From positions 33,404,154 through 33,468,153 of the forward strand of contig NC_134845.1 of assembly GCF_965363235.1 (NCBI RefSeq): a stretch of DNA of 64,000 nucleotides. Direction: 5' to 3'. Within the stretch, counting starts at the first letter, position 1. Each line of letters starts with the position of its first letter. The notes below the pieces were generated by a model. The model saw only the letters and a list, made by a program, of their open reading frames with translations. It did no database searches and was not told the origin of the DNA. The stretch comes from Mytilus galloprovincialis. Lineage: Eukaryota > Mollusca > Bivalvia > Mytilida > Mytilidae. Made by a program: the position numbers and the translations under genes. Positions 1-14,100 of this stretch are shown here, one piece after another.

Positions 1-427
1 AAAAGATTGATATGTTCTCCGTCCGTGGTAAAAAAAAAAAATCGGAGATTATGCATTTTCTACATCCAACTTATAGATACCCATGTCGTCGACTAGATAT
101 CTTATTGTTTTGCATTATTATGTAATAGATACATTGAAAACTTATGCAAATGGTGTTTTTAAAGTAAAACACTTCGTAATTGAGAAGAAAATTGTCGTTT
201 TATTTGTTTCTATTAACTTTTTAAAATTTTGTTACTATATCAAACATTACAGTGAGTAAACATCTATCGCTTTCTCGATAAACAAAGAGCTTCGATTCTT
301 TTGTTCTATTTCAAAAGTGTTTCCGCCTGCATATATCAAGACAAATTAAGATTTTAATCTGCCTTCTGGAACCATACACAGACTCGATTACCAAATATTC
401 GTATGTATTATTAATGTTTTTAATGCT

Positions 428-660
428 CAATTTATTGGCATTATGTTTTTCTGGTCTGTGCGTACGTTCGTCTGTTCGTCTGTTTGTTTGTCCGTTTGTC
501 CAGCTTCAAGTTAAATAAAATTGAAACTTAGTACACATTTTCCCTATGGTATGATCTTTTTAATTCTAATGCCAAATTACAGTTTTATCCCATTTTCACA
601 GTCCAATCAACATAGAAAATGATAGTGTAGATGAGACATCCGTGTACTAGGGACACATTC
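428..660. repeat. Dispersed bivalve-type repeat, copy 1
   Basis: This segment resembles 46488-46780 in PDZD8 intron 15. Both share a motif around 'ttttctggtctgtg', a run of tccgt/tctgt words, 'ccagcttca', and then matching phrases such as 'gatctttttaattctaatgc'. No coding content was seen. It is a dispersed repeat of unknown class, supported only by similarity between the two copies. The remaining parts of 1-884 show nothing I can name. Confidence 0.6.
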
Positions 661-914
661 ATGTTTCTTCAAATTTTCGTCGTATCGCTGTCAATTTGTG
701 TTAAAATTTTAACGTCGTTATCAATAAATATTTCATTATTTACGAGAAATATGCAATTTACTATCATTGTCATAAATCCAAAATACGGCCAGTTATATTA
801 TAGTTTATAAAAAAAAAATTATGAACCAGATTTATATCCGCTAACCGAGCCCCTATTGATATCGACAAACTCAACAAAAAAGCTTTGAATACAATACGGA
901 TATTTCTTAGAATT

Positions 915-1290
915 GATGGTCATCCTATAAAAGTTACGGTCGTCCTATATAAATTACAGTCAGTCTTTACAAATTACGGTCATCCTTTACAAGTTACGGT
1001 CATCTTTTTACCAATCACGGTCATCCTTGTTTTATGTTACGGTCATCTTGAAAATATTCTGATTATGATTTACGGTCATCTGAACGATTTTTTCAAATCG
1101 AATTTCCCGTTTTATGCATATTTCTCGGAAGTAATTAGTGATTTCCGAGTGATTCTTTTATAAATTTACATCGTTTCAATGTATGATTTGTAAAGAAAAT
1201 GATATAGAAACATTTTAACAGACAATACAGAAACTGACCTAATTTTTCATCCGACATCTTGGGATGACCGTGAATGCAGTTACGGTCATC
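915..1290. repeat. Degenerate TTACGGTCATC short repeat cluster
   Basis: About eight spaced copies of ttacggtcatc or a close variant lie between 915 and 1085 at irregular 18-30 bp spacing. Further copies appear near 1262-1290, where one is inverted (gatgaccgt) and faces a direct one. The open frame across it (885-1163) is explained by the repeat and is not treated as a gene. Confidence 0.6.
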
Positions 1291-1744
1291 AGCTTTACCC
1301 CAGTGTTGTGTGTGGACGAAATTTTTACAAAGGGTTTTATCACAGTTTTATTTAGGTACAACATAATTAATGAAAAACAAATATAAGTTGAATACAAACA
1401 AACCCCTGACATGGGGCATGCATATGCAGAATAAGGTGGGTAACGCGCCTTATCTTTTCTCTAGTAGGAACAACGGCTTAACAGTTGTACATGAGAACAC
1501 ACTGCAAAAATAAGTTGCTAAAGGCTTGACTCCTAAGAATGATATAAGATTAAAAAAAGAACCAAGGAAAAGAAATAAATTTCAGCGTATCGATCGGAGA
1601 TTACTTACTGTTACCGAAAGCCAGTTCAAAGACAATTGCAGATAAAACATAAATCATGTTTCCCTGATTTAAATATCAATCAGTACACATTCAAAATGCT
1701 TATTGTAGAGACCAGCATAAGTATCGACAAGATGTAGGATCTTA

Positions 1745-2911
1745 AGCCTCGGTCACACCTTACCGGATAAGACGAACGGACGCCTAACGGATGAAAATAA
1801 AAGTTGTCCGTTGACAAAATTGTTATCCGTTGGGCGTCCGTTGATGTACTGACCAACTAAAACGGACGCCTAACGAATGCATAACGGACATGCAACGGAT
1901 ATGCAACGGACGAGAAACGGAGACGTAACGGACAGAACGGATGTCGAACGTACATCCAACGGACGAGTACCGCATAAAACGGACACCTAACGGAAGCGTA
2001 CCGGATAAAACGGATAAACAAGATATACGAAAAAATTAAAGGCGACAATAATAATACATGTCAATCGCATTAATATTGAAAATGTTCTAGTTAAGTAATT
2101 AAGTAAGTTGATTTTATTTCGAGTCGGCATATATATACATAATAACCGACAAAACATGAGCTCTGATGAACTTTTTAACCGACTATCACATAAAAAATCA
2201 TGCAAATCCTACCAAACAAAACTGAAAAAACATGCAATATAATGAAAGCAAATCTATTTGTCAAAGTTCTGTGTAACTGGTTTTTGTTTGTTCTTCAAAA
2301 TGCCGCTAAAGGGTAGTGTCTGACCTGAATAAGTTTAACAGCTGATTGATTGTGAAGATGTGCCCTTACTCTAAGATCGATTATGAATAATAAGAATTCA
2401 TGAACCTTAAGAAATATTTTTGGCATTTCTGACGAGAAATTTTCAATTGGCATCAATTTTATCCGTTTCAGATCCGTTCATCATCCGTTATGTCCGTTAT
2501 ACGTCCGTTAGAAGTCCGTTTCTCATCCGTTTTATCCGTTAGACGTCCGTTAGAAGTCCGTTGGTAAATTTATCTGCCAGACCTCCAACGGATGTATAAC
2601 GGACACGTAACGGATACAAAACGGAAACGAAACGGACGAGTACCGTACAAAACGGACGCCTAACGGACGTCTAACGGACGTTCAACGGACATTTTATCCG
2701 TTAGACGTCCGTTCAAAGTTTTGAACATGCTCAAAATTTTCCACCGGACAGAACGGACGTCGACGGATAAAACGGACGCTTAACGGACATGCAACGGATA
2801 AAACGGACGCTTAACGGACATGCAACGGATATGGACGGACGTCTAACGGATTGAAAAAAAGTTATCCGTTAGGCGTCCGTTCGAGCTATCCGGTAAGGTG
2901 TGACCGAGGCT
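1745..2911. mobile_element. 1.17-kb foldback MITE, TTA target duplication, aacggacg arrays
   Basis: The ends are long inverted repeats: the left reads AGCCTCGGTCACACCTTACC and the right ends in its reverse complement, with pairing continuing into CGGATA. TTA flanks both sides (1742-1744 and 2912-2914), as for PIF/Harbinger-type insertions. The arms are built from 10-13 bp words of the form aacggacgNcta. They run one way at 1775-1990, the other way at 2465-2570, then switch again at 2585-2700, 2695-2715, 2745-2850 and 2860-2885. The middle (2000-2460) is unique AT-rich sequence without a credible gene. There is no transposase, so the element is non-autonomous. The superfamily is inferred from the 3-bp duplication only. 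Confidence 0.8.
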
Positions 2912-4053
2912 TTAAGTATTCATAACTGTATAATGTTTATAAAAACATGTTTAGTTTTTCACTTGTAACCGATGTGCAACTCCACTTAGATTTCGTCATA
3001 TCTTCTAGGTGTTTGTTTCTATGGAGCGACTGCTGAAAGAGTTCTCAATATCTTAGCGACTGGGAATTTCAGATCAGTTGAACCTCTAGGTTAGTACACA
3101 ATATCAAAAGTTAAATTCACAGTGTATTTTTGTATTAAATTCACACCAGTATACAAGACAATAGAACAGTCTATTAAATTCAAAGCATACCCTTTCTACA
3201 TCAATATAAAACTTCTTGTCTTTGTGTTCGAACTTTTTCTTTAACTTAACATAGACATGTGTCTCTTATGACGTATTTCCTTCATTTTCTTCAATTCATT
3301 CACATGATGTGTAATACATTTCTTTATCTCTCTACGCGTGACATGTTGAGCGCTGGCCCATCCCATGTCAAACATAGGTAACTCAAGTATATTAATACCT
3401 ACTCTTAAATTTTATACCTGCATGTTGAGCGCTGGCCCAGCCCATGCTTAGAGGGTACGGGCTCACTTTGCAACCTGAGACGGATAACCTCGAGTGAAAA
3501 AACCATTTGCACACTAAAACATGTATCCAAAAGAACTGTCAAATGGACAAACAAATGATTCGTTCACCCGACGAGAGGGCTGCCTAGTTACCCGTTTTAT
3601 TCAGGGCTGCCTGAGAACTCAGGTAACAATATTTTGTGACAAGCAAAGAATGGGTAAAATCCATTATTACATTGCCCTCATAGCACGTTACCAAAGCACA
3701 AACCACAATCTCGGAGGTGTAAAGGAGCGGTTGGCGGGTCAATAAATACAAATAAACTTGTTACAAAAATAAACATGTTTATCTATCCTATACAAAGTTT
3801 CAACTGCTACTGTAACAAAATTTCTGATAGCTATAGACGATGTTGGGAAGGAGTGACCTCCAGTTTGACGCGTCTGATTTATCAGATAACATGACAAAGT
3901 AGAATTTCAAAACACTGCGGTTAAACAATTTGCAGACATCATAAATAGGTCAAGAATAAGAGATAAAGATACAAATGGCAGCTGCAAGGAAATTAACACT
4001 TACATAAACTTTAATTAATGAACATTAATACACATTTATCGTTTATTTAACAG
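2912..4053. other. Intergenic region upstream of the fibrinogen-domain exons
   Basis: No confident gene. The phrase atgttgagcgctggccca occurs twice, near 3343 and 3421. An open frame at 3521-3745 has no recognisable domain. The 5' exons of the downstream fibrinogen-related gene (signal peptide and any N-terminal domain) should lie here or further upstream, but I could not identify them. Confidence 0.5.
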
Positions 4054-6562
4054 TACGTAAACTAAAGGACTGTTCAGATTTGGATCCTAAGCATCACACC
4101 AGTGGAGTGTATAGAATATATCCCACTACCGGTAGTGGATTCCAGGTTTATTGTGATATGACGACCGATGGTGGACGCTGGACTGTGAGTTATCTGTGAA
4201 TTTAATTTGTTCATACTTTTAAAATTTAATGAATTATAAAGATTTTGATTAAATACGACTGATACTCAACATGATACATGTCCACTCTTTCACCTTCATA
4301 CAAAACTTGTTATTAAGCTGTTAATTTAGCATGAATCTATAACAGCAGTAACGTATTTATGATTTTCAGAAATCTGGATGAGGAAGGACCTTCCTATAAA
4401 TAACAGCCAACAGTGGTAAAAAAATCAGAAAATTGTTTTTAAATGTTTTAGGCTACAAACTTTCGCCCAAGCCTACCCGACTACCATACCCAAAATAAAA
4501 CTAGGTAGTACTGATGTCAAGATCAATAAGTTATGTAAAGCTTCCACCATAATTAGATATATGTATGTGTAAAAAAAAAAATGGAAATATTAAAAGGGTC
4601 CATCGTTTAAAGATCAAAATGAGATAGCATTCTTACAACAAACTCTTGATCACATATTATCGTTCATGTCGTTTGGAACTTATACATGTGAAACATAGAG
4701 TTAAACAAAATATCTATTGACACATACATTTAATGTGGTTGACAAGCAGCACTCTGATATATCTTTTAACATTTCAAGGTTCTTATCAGACGAATGGGTG
4801 GTTCTCAAGATTTCAATAAAAAATGGATAGAATATGAAAATGGGTTTGGAAGCTTAAATCGGGAATTTTGGTTAGGTAAGTAAGACAAGCATGATACTTT
4901 ATTTTTGTCTAAATGTTTTTGTTTTTTTAAGGTTTAACATAAACTGGTGTGTCTGTTAATTTCCTACCTTTTTTTTATCTCCATGGTGAACACGCCATTA
5001 TAATGCACATCGAGAATAAAATAAAACTTGTTATGACCCATAACACCTTAGGATTGTCTTAAACTACATATTTGAATCTGTTATCTCAATTATTTTCATG
5101 ATTTTGAGAAACAAGGTTTATGGTACAGCTAGATATTATATGTACTTGAAAGAATCTCTTTTTTGAAAAGAATATTAACTAATCATAAGATAGGATAAAA
5201 TGAATATGCTGTAACACAAAATGCCGGAAACACATGTGTAAAAAAGAGAAAATGAATTTTCGCGGAAACAATAAAATTGCGGAACAACAGACAAAAAAGG
5301 AATAGTCACTCTGCAAAAAAATATCCTCCCTAAGAATATAAGAATATCCAATTGTCGTCCTCTCATGTTAAAGTGGGCGTTGTCCCATTGAATGTTTAAC
5401 CGATACCCACTGTAATGTGTTTGACAGTTTTAAAATGATGTACCTTGACACATCATAGATATATAGAATAAAGATAATAATGAAAAATGTTTTCCCCGTA
5501 TTTTATAGGAAACAAATATCTTCATATACTGACGCCAGTAAATCATACTGAGATGAGAGTGGACATGGAGAATTTTAAAGGTGAAAAGAGGTATGCCAAA
5601 TACTCAAAATTCAGTATTGGAGATGCTGCCTCGAAATATAAACTGACAGTTGGTGGATATTCTGGAAATGCCGGTAATAATTTTAACAATTATACAAATA
5701 CACTAGACAGCTGCATTCAAGTTGGGATTGAATATTCATTGTAATTTATTCCTTTATTAGTATATTAAAAGTATAAAGCTTTTTATGTCAATGGTACGTC
5801 TAATTATGATCTAGCTTGTTTTCTTCAAAAAAAAAATTGTCGTACTATTTCCATTTTTTTTTTTTTTTTTTTTTTTTGGAAATAGACGCTTCTGAAAACT
5901 TTAAATGAATCTTCTGTGTCCGAAATAATATTCATTACCAATTACATCAACCACGACATAATATAATCAGATATACGGTGTTCGCAATAAACAAGAATAT
6001 ATACGGTGTTACTATCAACAACATAAGCATTGCCAATTCTGCTGTAGCAGTTGGTGCGCGTTTCGGCTATTTTAAATGTTTCGTAGGTGATTCTCGGGGC
6101 CACATTATTTGGTAATGCGAAATCTTATTCAAACTTTGAAAATCTAATGCAACCAAAATAAAACTAAGGTTAAAACAAATTCAGAAAAGAAATCAGAGCT
6201 TTGCATACGGTTATATGTTATACTAAAAAAGATACAAATAAATGCTTATTACTTATAAAAATTCCATCGAATCAAAAGTGGTTCTATTTTATATTCCAGG
6301 CGATGCTCTTGCACCTACTCACAACGGCATGAAGTTCACAACACCTGATCAAGATAATGACAATTATAAAGCAAACTGTGCATTGATTATTAACAGAGTT
6401 GGTGGCGGTTGGTGGTTTAATGCATGTGATACTGTGTGCTTTACATTCTCATATGCAAACAATAAGAAAGGTTTGACTGGAGAGAATCTTATCCAATGGA
6501 GTAGTTGGAAGGGTTCCGAATATTCTCTGAAATATGCTGCGATGATGATACGAAGAATTTAA
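4054..6562 (+). CDS. Fibrinogen-related protein (FReD lectin), 3' four exons
   Basis: Exons 4054-4184, 4779-4875, 5509-5673 and 6300-6562 join in phase. They give about 217 residues that form one complete fibrinogen C-terminal domain, the recognition module of ficolins, tenascins and molluscan FREPs. Visible hallmarks are DCSDLDP at the start, [13 protein letters not shown], the GEFWLG equivalent REFWLG split across an intron, [26 protein letters not shown] joined to [13 protein letters not shown], the DNDN calcium-site region, NCALI and WWFNAC. Four canonical cysteines are present, plus an extra one in DTVCF. The protein ends after MMIRRI at the TAA at 6560-6562. The first exon opens with the last two bases of a split codon, so at least one upstream exon is missing. 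The third exon uses the donor GTAATA. The product is probably secreted and carbohydrate- or pattern-binding. I cannot tell whether it is a FREP with immunoglobulin domains or a simple ficolin-like protein. Confidence 0.85.
5855..5879. repeat. Poly-T homopolymer run
   Basis: A run of more than 20 T lies in the third intron of the fibrinogen-domain gene. It is simple sequence. Confidence 0.9.
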
Positions 6563-8147
6563 TCCGATGTTGAAAAAATAAAAATAAAATATATCTGATT
6601 GTACATTGCTCTTTTCGAATTCACATTTATGTATTTTATTATTTCGAATTATAATGTATATCAAATACATGTTTGAGTATTGGTTGCATGCTAAGGTGAA
6701 TAAGGTGATGTGGCTGTGGTTTGTCTGTTATAATACCTTTTTAAAGGAAATTCGATATAAAAGCAGTGGCATTTTTCGGTTCGGTTTAAATTTACCTCGA
6801 CAATGTAAGAGTAGTTTTTAATTACTTATTTACCTCAAAATATAGGATCTAGCTCGAACTTGATAATCTAACCTCTTCAGCGATATAGCAATACCCTTTC
6901 CTTTACATCCAGCTGTTGTTATTTCAAGGGTGATATCTTCTCGTAAATATTGAATTTGAATACGTTTGACTTATTATAATTCATGGAGTTTATGATTTTT
7001 GATTTTTTTTGTAAAATGACATATGCCGTTCTCAACGTACAAGTGTATTTATCAGGAGCAACACTATGAAGGCGCATATGGTACACCACTTGTTACGTTA
7101 TTTGGTTGCAAAAAAGTCGGAATTACTAGTTATGTTGTGTGTTTTAAACTGGAATCAAATCATCATGTGGAGTCAACTTGTCGGAATGATGTAGAAAACA
7201 TTGCATTACAATGTCGACTGTCTAATATAAATGTAATGACATAGTAATACGAAGTCGACATGTTGAATTCAACTTGTTAATTGATTAAGTCGACAACATG
7301 TTTATTTGATGATGAGGTAAAACCAAGTGATCATTTTGGAAAAAAAACATAGGTCTATTTTTAAATACCGATTTCCATATGTCGTTTGTTTAATGTGTTT
7401 CGGATGGCGTAATTTAACATAAGTTTGTTGACTTATACAATGTATGCACCTTGCGCAGTGGAGCTGTGTATTTTTTCTTATTTTTAAAATATTTTTTTCT
7501 ATTTCAGTAATAAATGTTATAGGTTAATTATTGACATTCTCTAGTTTCAAAGAAAAACTATCAGCTACCCGGCCATTTGAGTCTTTGCTCCATTTTCGAA
7601 CTTTAAGTATTCGAGAACTTTAAGGATTCAGCCTGATAACAAACCCTAGAAAAATACCAAAACAAATATATAAAAGGAAACATGGAAAAGGTGTGGTTCT
7701 ACGCAACAATTTAGAATACCAAATTATTAATATAACAGGAAGATGCATTATTCAGCTTCATTCATTTAAAACATTTCTTAGTCTACTTCCAACAAAAACT
7801 CAAACTAAATGTTATCAATACAGCTAGTAAATTATCAATCATCTAACTTCAAAAAGAGGGGTATGTATTTTGTCTGAGCCAGATTTTTTTTAATGTTTTT
7901 CGACGCTTTGAGTCAATTTTTTTCTTTATTTCAAAATGTAACACTATAATGTTTTGGTAAATCTAGATTCCGAATATCTTTTTGGTCATGCATCTGGTTG
8001 CCCACAATATTTTTATCATCAAATTGGGAATCAACATTTTTCTAGGAAGAAAACATAAGCCCCACTCCCTGAAGTTAAATAGTCGGTCTCTAACGAAATA
8101 CGCTCTTGTATAGTCCCAAGTTTGATTTGTCTCTATGTTTTCTCTGG
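6563..8147. other. Intergenic region between convergent genes
   Basis: This is 3' UTR and spacer between the + strand fibrinogen-domain gene and the - strand sulfotransferase. Short open frames at 6606-6821 and 7023-7244 show no recognisable domain and are not called. A reverse-strand AATAAA (tttatt at 7925-7930) could serve the sulfotransferase transcript. Confidence 0.5.
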
Positions 8148-11100
8148 CTATAAATCCCGATCAATGCGATGAGGAATATCGTTTATCTCAGTAGCCATTT
8201 TTTCTATAATTTTGATATACTCCTCTGTTTTACTCAATTGTTCTAGTGTGAAATACTGTTTTACATCAATATCTTCATATTCTTTTTTGCGGATTCCTGC
8301 CTTCAGATGTTTTGCCGCACACATTAAGTCTTTTTCGGTGTATTCGAATTCTAAAAATGCCATCAGTTTCCTTATTTCGTTCTTAGGGTTCTGTACAAGG
8401 TTATCGAAAAAGATTATGTATTTTGGACCAACAAAGTCTTTCATCCATTCTTCGTTAAAATATCTCCACATGTCAAACAGACTTCCTAAGAATTCTTTAA
8501 ATTTCACTGCAAAAATAACGAGAGAACAACAGTAATTTGTTGTTAAAGCAATGTGAGAAAAACTACATTATTTTTTCAATAATTATAAAAATTAAAGACT
8601 AGCTGCCAATGAGACAACTATCCACCAAAGATATAACTGTTCAGTTGCAGTATGGAACAATAAAAAAAAGTATCTTTTATGTTACAAAGATGCCGAAATT
8701 GTGTGTTATTATGTCGGTATCCACGGTGAACTGATGTTATGGCGAAACTACAGTCGTACATTTCAAAAAATAATTTGTTAGACTATGTTAATTGAAATAT
8801 AATAATCCCCCTTTTTTTCTCTCGTTATTTGACGAGCGAGTTACATTAAAAGCTTCTTAAATATGTTAGAAAATGGAAATAAATTAACAAAACATAGACA
8901 TAGACAATCAAATTAAATCTCAAGCTCTTCAAAAAAATATTCTTAGGGTGCTTCCCAAGGGCTGATACAATTTCCGATGTGGGATGATTACCAATGAGGC
9001 ACTCAAGCCTCTGTCAACTCACTTGAGACAGTGGTGTAAAAGCACAACATCTTATTACTAAAGCATAATTTAACAAAACATTGTAATCAATAGTGTACTC
9101 GCTGTGAGCGTGCAGAATGTTGAAGATTTTCATTCCGGCGATAATTTGTCCCAATACAATTATATACTAGTTTGTAAAACGCAACGCAGATGCCATGAAG
9201 AATATGCATTAAAAGTAATACAAGAGTTCTAAACAATATATTTCAAAATTATAAGAATAGAGTTTGAGCTAAGCAAATCAAATTGTTCAGTCTTGAGCCG
9301 ACTTCCTCACAATTCTGACGAAATCACCGTAAAGATGATATCAAAACTTGTTGAACAGAAAAAAAGATTTGCGATTCTATTGCATTCTTGAGAATAATTT
9401 GAAACCAAGTCCATGTGATTGATTAACAACGTCGTACACATTAAAATTCAACAAATGAAGATATTTTATTCTCAGTTTTGTGTACGAACAACGAAATCAC
9501 GGTGTCAGACCACCAATAAAAAGTCCCTTTCTGTTCAATCAAATTTTGCAATTTTCACAACTTTCTTAATATTTTATCTTAAGTTTAACTTCATAGAAAC
9601 CAGGTATGAGGGGAGTAAAAGGGGGGATATCTGCACGGAAGAAAATTGGCATTTCACGATGAACGAACAATTAAAAATTTCTTGTACTTTGATCTTTTAA
9701 CCGATTTCACGAAACACGGTGAATAACGAACCTTTTTCACGGCTGCACGTCAAATAAAAATGGTAAAACATGTTGAACGACAATAACCCTTTACCACCCT
9801 CAGGTTTATCTTGAATCGTACATGTATCAGCTTTCTACATTTCAATTTTCAACATACCTTTAAAATCATTTAAGAAGAGGTCTCCAGAATAGAGGTACCA
9901 CTAAAAATAAGCCCTGGTTTTTTGGAAATCTTAAATTAGTATACTATGGAGTGCATTAATCCTCAATGTTAAATGCAAACTCATAGACAAGTAAATTTTG
10001 GCTCAAAATGGTCTTAATATATTTTTCTTTCACCACAAGTTTCATTTCTGCCAATTTGTTGGTTAGTTTAAGTAAACAATGACATCAAATGCACTATTTT
10101 TTGTCTGAGTAGGCCTACTTTCACGTACGTTCTAAATTGGAGGGAGTAGTTGGTGGTCTGACACCTTAACCATAATCCGAAATTTCTGAATCGGGACATA
10201 ATCTTTGTTAGGAAACAACTTACAATCAAAATCTACCTTGCTGGCTCCTCTTCCTATATCTTGGCCATTTTGATGGCTAAACAGGGATGCATAGCTTTTG
10301 TACGGACTCCGGATTAGTATAACTGCCTTCTCATATTTGAGTTTGTCGAACCATTCATGTGTTTTGATTGTAAGTACTGTTTCATCGTCAGTACATTCGC
10401 CTTCAAAATCTTGTAACAGTTGTTTGTCACAATATGTTGAACCTGTTAATACTCCTACAAAAAAAATAAAAAAGTAAAGGCATCGCCGTGCAACAGGTTC
10501 CGACTGTGGTCAAAAACCGAACTCCGAGGAAACATTCAAAAGTTCATGACAATCACAATAAACGAATGAATAACAACTGTCATACAACTATTTTAACAGT
10601 ACTAGTACCCTAAACACAGTAGTTTCGCAAAACTAGCCAATTACAATATCAAAAATATGTACATCACTTTCTCTCTCTCAATATTGTTGAAATGATCACC
10701 TGTAGTTAGCTCTAGTACATGTCGTAGCAATCTGGTTCCCGATCCTGGATAACTAGCTAGAGCTGTCTTTTTCAGAGGAGTTTTACTAAACCAAACAGTT
10801 TTTGGTTTGCAACCATTATCATTCAAATCTTGGCTTCTGAAATGGAATTATCACCAAGATGTTTAAATTGCTCGACTGATATGTTTTATATACATATCTA
10901 CTTTTTCGTAGCTTGTTAATGGCAAACTTGAAAGTAAAATGTGTTGCAATAATGTTATTTAAACAGACAAGAATAAAGTAACTTGAACATTGTACTAGTC
11001 AAATGAGTCCGGCGATAACAAATGTTGTACACACATCGCGGCATGCTAACAATATATGCTTATCCATTTTATTATGTTTTTTTTTTATCTAAAAATTTGG

Positions 11101-14100
11101 GAATTGGTTTATGAACGTTTTTTTTTTTTTTTTTATTCAATTAGCATCAACTTGAAGTTACATTATGTTTTTGATTTTGGTTACGTATTAGATACAATAC
11201 AAAGGTCACAAAGAAACAGGCCGGTAACAACCGTTACCGGATAGTTTTTCTGCACGAGTAGTTAGGTCAAGGTCCGAGGCGAAAGCCGAGGAACTTGACC
11301 TGACTACAAGTGCAGAAAAACTATTCGTCAGGTTGTTTCCGGCCTGTTTGTTTGTTACTTTTGTTTTGTATCTGACTTGTACGACGTTTCAAGAAAGTAG
11401 TTGTACATTTCTCCAGACTGAATATTTGAGAAACTTAAATGTCCATAAAGCAGTAAATGTAAGTTAAAGTTTAAACACATATTTTTTCATTTCCCTTCAA
11501 CCGAGAGTTTTTTCTAGAAAAAAAATCAAGAATCTAATACTTTGATAAAAAAAAGAACCATTTCAAGTAAAAGATGAATGTTGTATACATTTGTAACTTT
11601 TTTAAAATGCAACTTCGTAAAAAAAATTTAAATAGATTAAAGAAATATGTTAGTGGTTAGTAAGCTAAAGTTTGATTTTTATGGGGGAAACGGAAAGGGG
11701 GAAAAGAAGGGGGGGGGGCTAAATTTATTTAAAATAAACAGGCTAGATCTTTATTTTGATGGAAAAAAGAAAGGATGTGCCATGCCATCCCCCATTCCCC
11801 CTTTGAAAAAAATGTAAAAATTGCACGTTTGCTGCCAAATTACATGAATTTAATATTTAGTGGCGGATCCAGGTTGGTCCGGTGGCTGGAACCCCCTTTT
11901 TTGGACGATCAATGCATTTGAATGGGGCATATAGTTGGACCCCCTTCCCTTGTACTGGGTTGGGAACCCCTTTTTAAAAACAGCTGAATCCGCCCCTGAT
12001 ATAGATATGAATTCAATTTATATATGAATTCAATAACAATATAAATGTATCAAAATAATGAATATCCTACTTCATTAGTGAATGAAATGTTATGAAAAAC
12101 ATGTATTTCGTCTTGTTGTTAGATATATTTAGGCATATACTTTGATTTTTTTTTTAATTCATGTTTGTCTCTGCAAGTGTTGATCGGGATTAAACACGTG
12201 TTACTCTAAGATCCAATCAAAGCCTACCGTCCAAAATTGATGACATATGAGTTGAAAGATTTTCTTCAAAATTTGCTGCTTATTTGGAAATGTATTACAC
12301 GAATACTTTTTATTCATAGGATCAATCGTGCATTGGTGAGTTGATAGGGATTTTATTTTTTGATAAGATTTGATTTTTATTTACGTATTTCCTGTCTTTT
12401 TTTACTGAAATATAAACATCGGTATCATCATTTCGTTTCAGCTTTGTCCAAAATACTATTCGTGTCCATATATTGAAGAAAATACATTTTATGACCGATT
12501 TTTTTTTTTATTCTTAAAGGGGGCGGGATGTTCTTTTCTGACTATGAAATTATTTTTTTTTAAACGCCAGCACCCAAATATATTTTTTTTTCAAATTAGC
12601 ACTATTATATATTCGGTATTCGGAAAATCAGGAATCATGCAGAACATTAATTTGTCATCTGCTTGACCACAGTAATTTTTTTCTCTTAAAATTTGGGATA
12701 AAAATATTTTTGTATTGAGGAGAAAACCATACCCCCCCCCTTTTTGGAGTTAAATGGCTAATCCCTTAGTGTACTGATATGAATAGTATTTTACTGGAAT
12801 TGTTTGGAAAAATATTGATGCTAACGTTAATATTTATTCTAAAAAAAAAGACAGGAAATATGTCGGTGAACCAAACAGTTCAAATCTAATTGAAAGTTTA
12901 AAGTGCCCATGAACTCACTGATCATGCACGAGTGATTCTATTCATAAAAAGTGTCCGTGTAACAACTAAAAAGAGTCCGTGTATCAATTAAAAAGAGTCC
13001 ATGTAACACCCGTTAATGTACTGTTTTTCTATAGCTCTGCGGGGGGCAAAGTCGTACAATTATCTATAAACTCACATATAAGCCTTTAATTCCCTAGTCA
13101 CAAATTGTTATCCTTGTGGACTTGTTTTGTCAATGGCGTAAAAGTTTTCAGTTTTTACACAGTGTATACGTTTATCTGGAGGTATATGATAATACATCTA
13201 CAGTTCGCGCATGTGCACGTTGTTAACATTGCCTTTTTCTTCTTCGTCAGTGACATGTTCTCTATACTAGTTAAAAGTTGTGCGGCTTATACTTTTAAAG
13301 TTATAATAGGGCTAATATTTTGTCAAACAAATTTTGAATTAAAATTGCATTTAACTGTAACTAATCTATCTATAGAGTAAAGAGGCGTATTATCTCAAAT
13401 CGCTGACAAAATATTCGTGTACCCTACCTAAACTTTTTATCAAGAAATGGAAGCTTTGGTGTCCTGGTTTCTTTCTGAATCATCAATCTAGGGAAAAAAA
13501 ATAACAAATTATGTTTGAATCGGGATCCGTCATATTCGCTTGGTGGGATCCGTCTTATTTTTGTCTGTTAAAGATTTGTATAGGTGGTTTTTTTTTATCA
13601 AAGCTGGGAACAGTATATCTATATATATATATATATATGTTCCTGATAAAAGTTACCAGACTTATAGTTGCGTACGCCATTACGGAAAAGGGATTGGGCA
13701 TTAGAGATTAAGATGAATAAGAGGGTAGCGATTGCTTTTGGTAAAATTTGTAAAGGCAAAATAATGGGATAAAAATGGATCAACTTGATCAAGATGGAAC
13801 AATGAATGGATTTCATATTTCCTGTCATTTTCGTGTATTAGAAAATTTAATTTAAAAAATTGCAGGTGAAAAGCAAACAAGATGATGAAAATGTGACCAT
13901 CAAAACCCAGTCAATAATTTGTTTCTGGAAAACTACTTAGTATATTAGAACTGAGGTTATATAAATATAATATATATATATGAACAAAAACAAATATATT
14001 GTTGCACTTTTAATCGATGAATTACAATTTGATTTAAAGAATTAATGTCAGAGTTTACCGGTTTGAAGAAAGCACAATGGTAAAATACAAATCACCATAG

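Noticed and set aside
885..1163. 92-codon frame
   Set aside because: It is produced by the ttacggtcatc repeat cluster.
3521..3745. Open frame of 74 codons
   Set aside because: No recognisable domain, no splice context linking it to the fibrinogen exons, and surrounding sequence looks intergenic.
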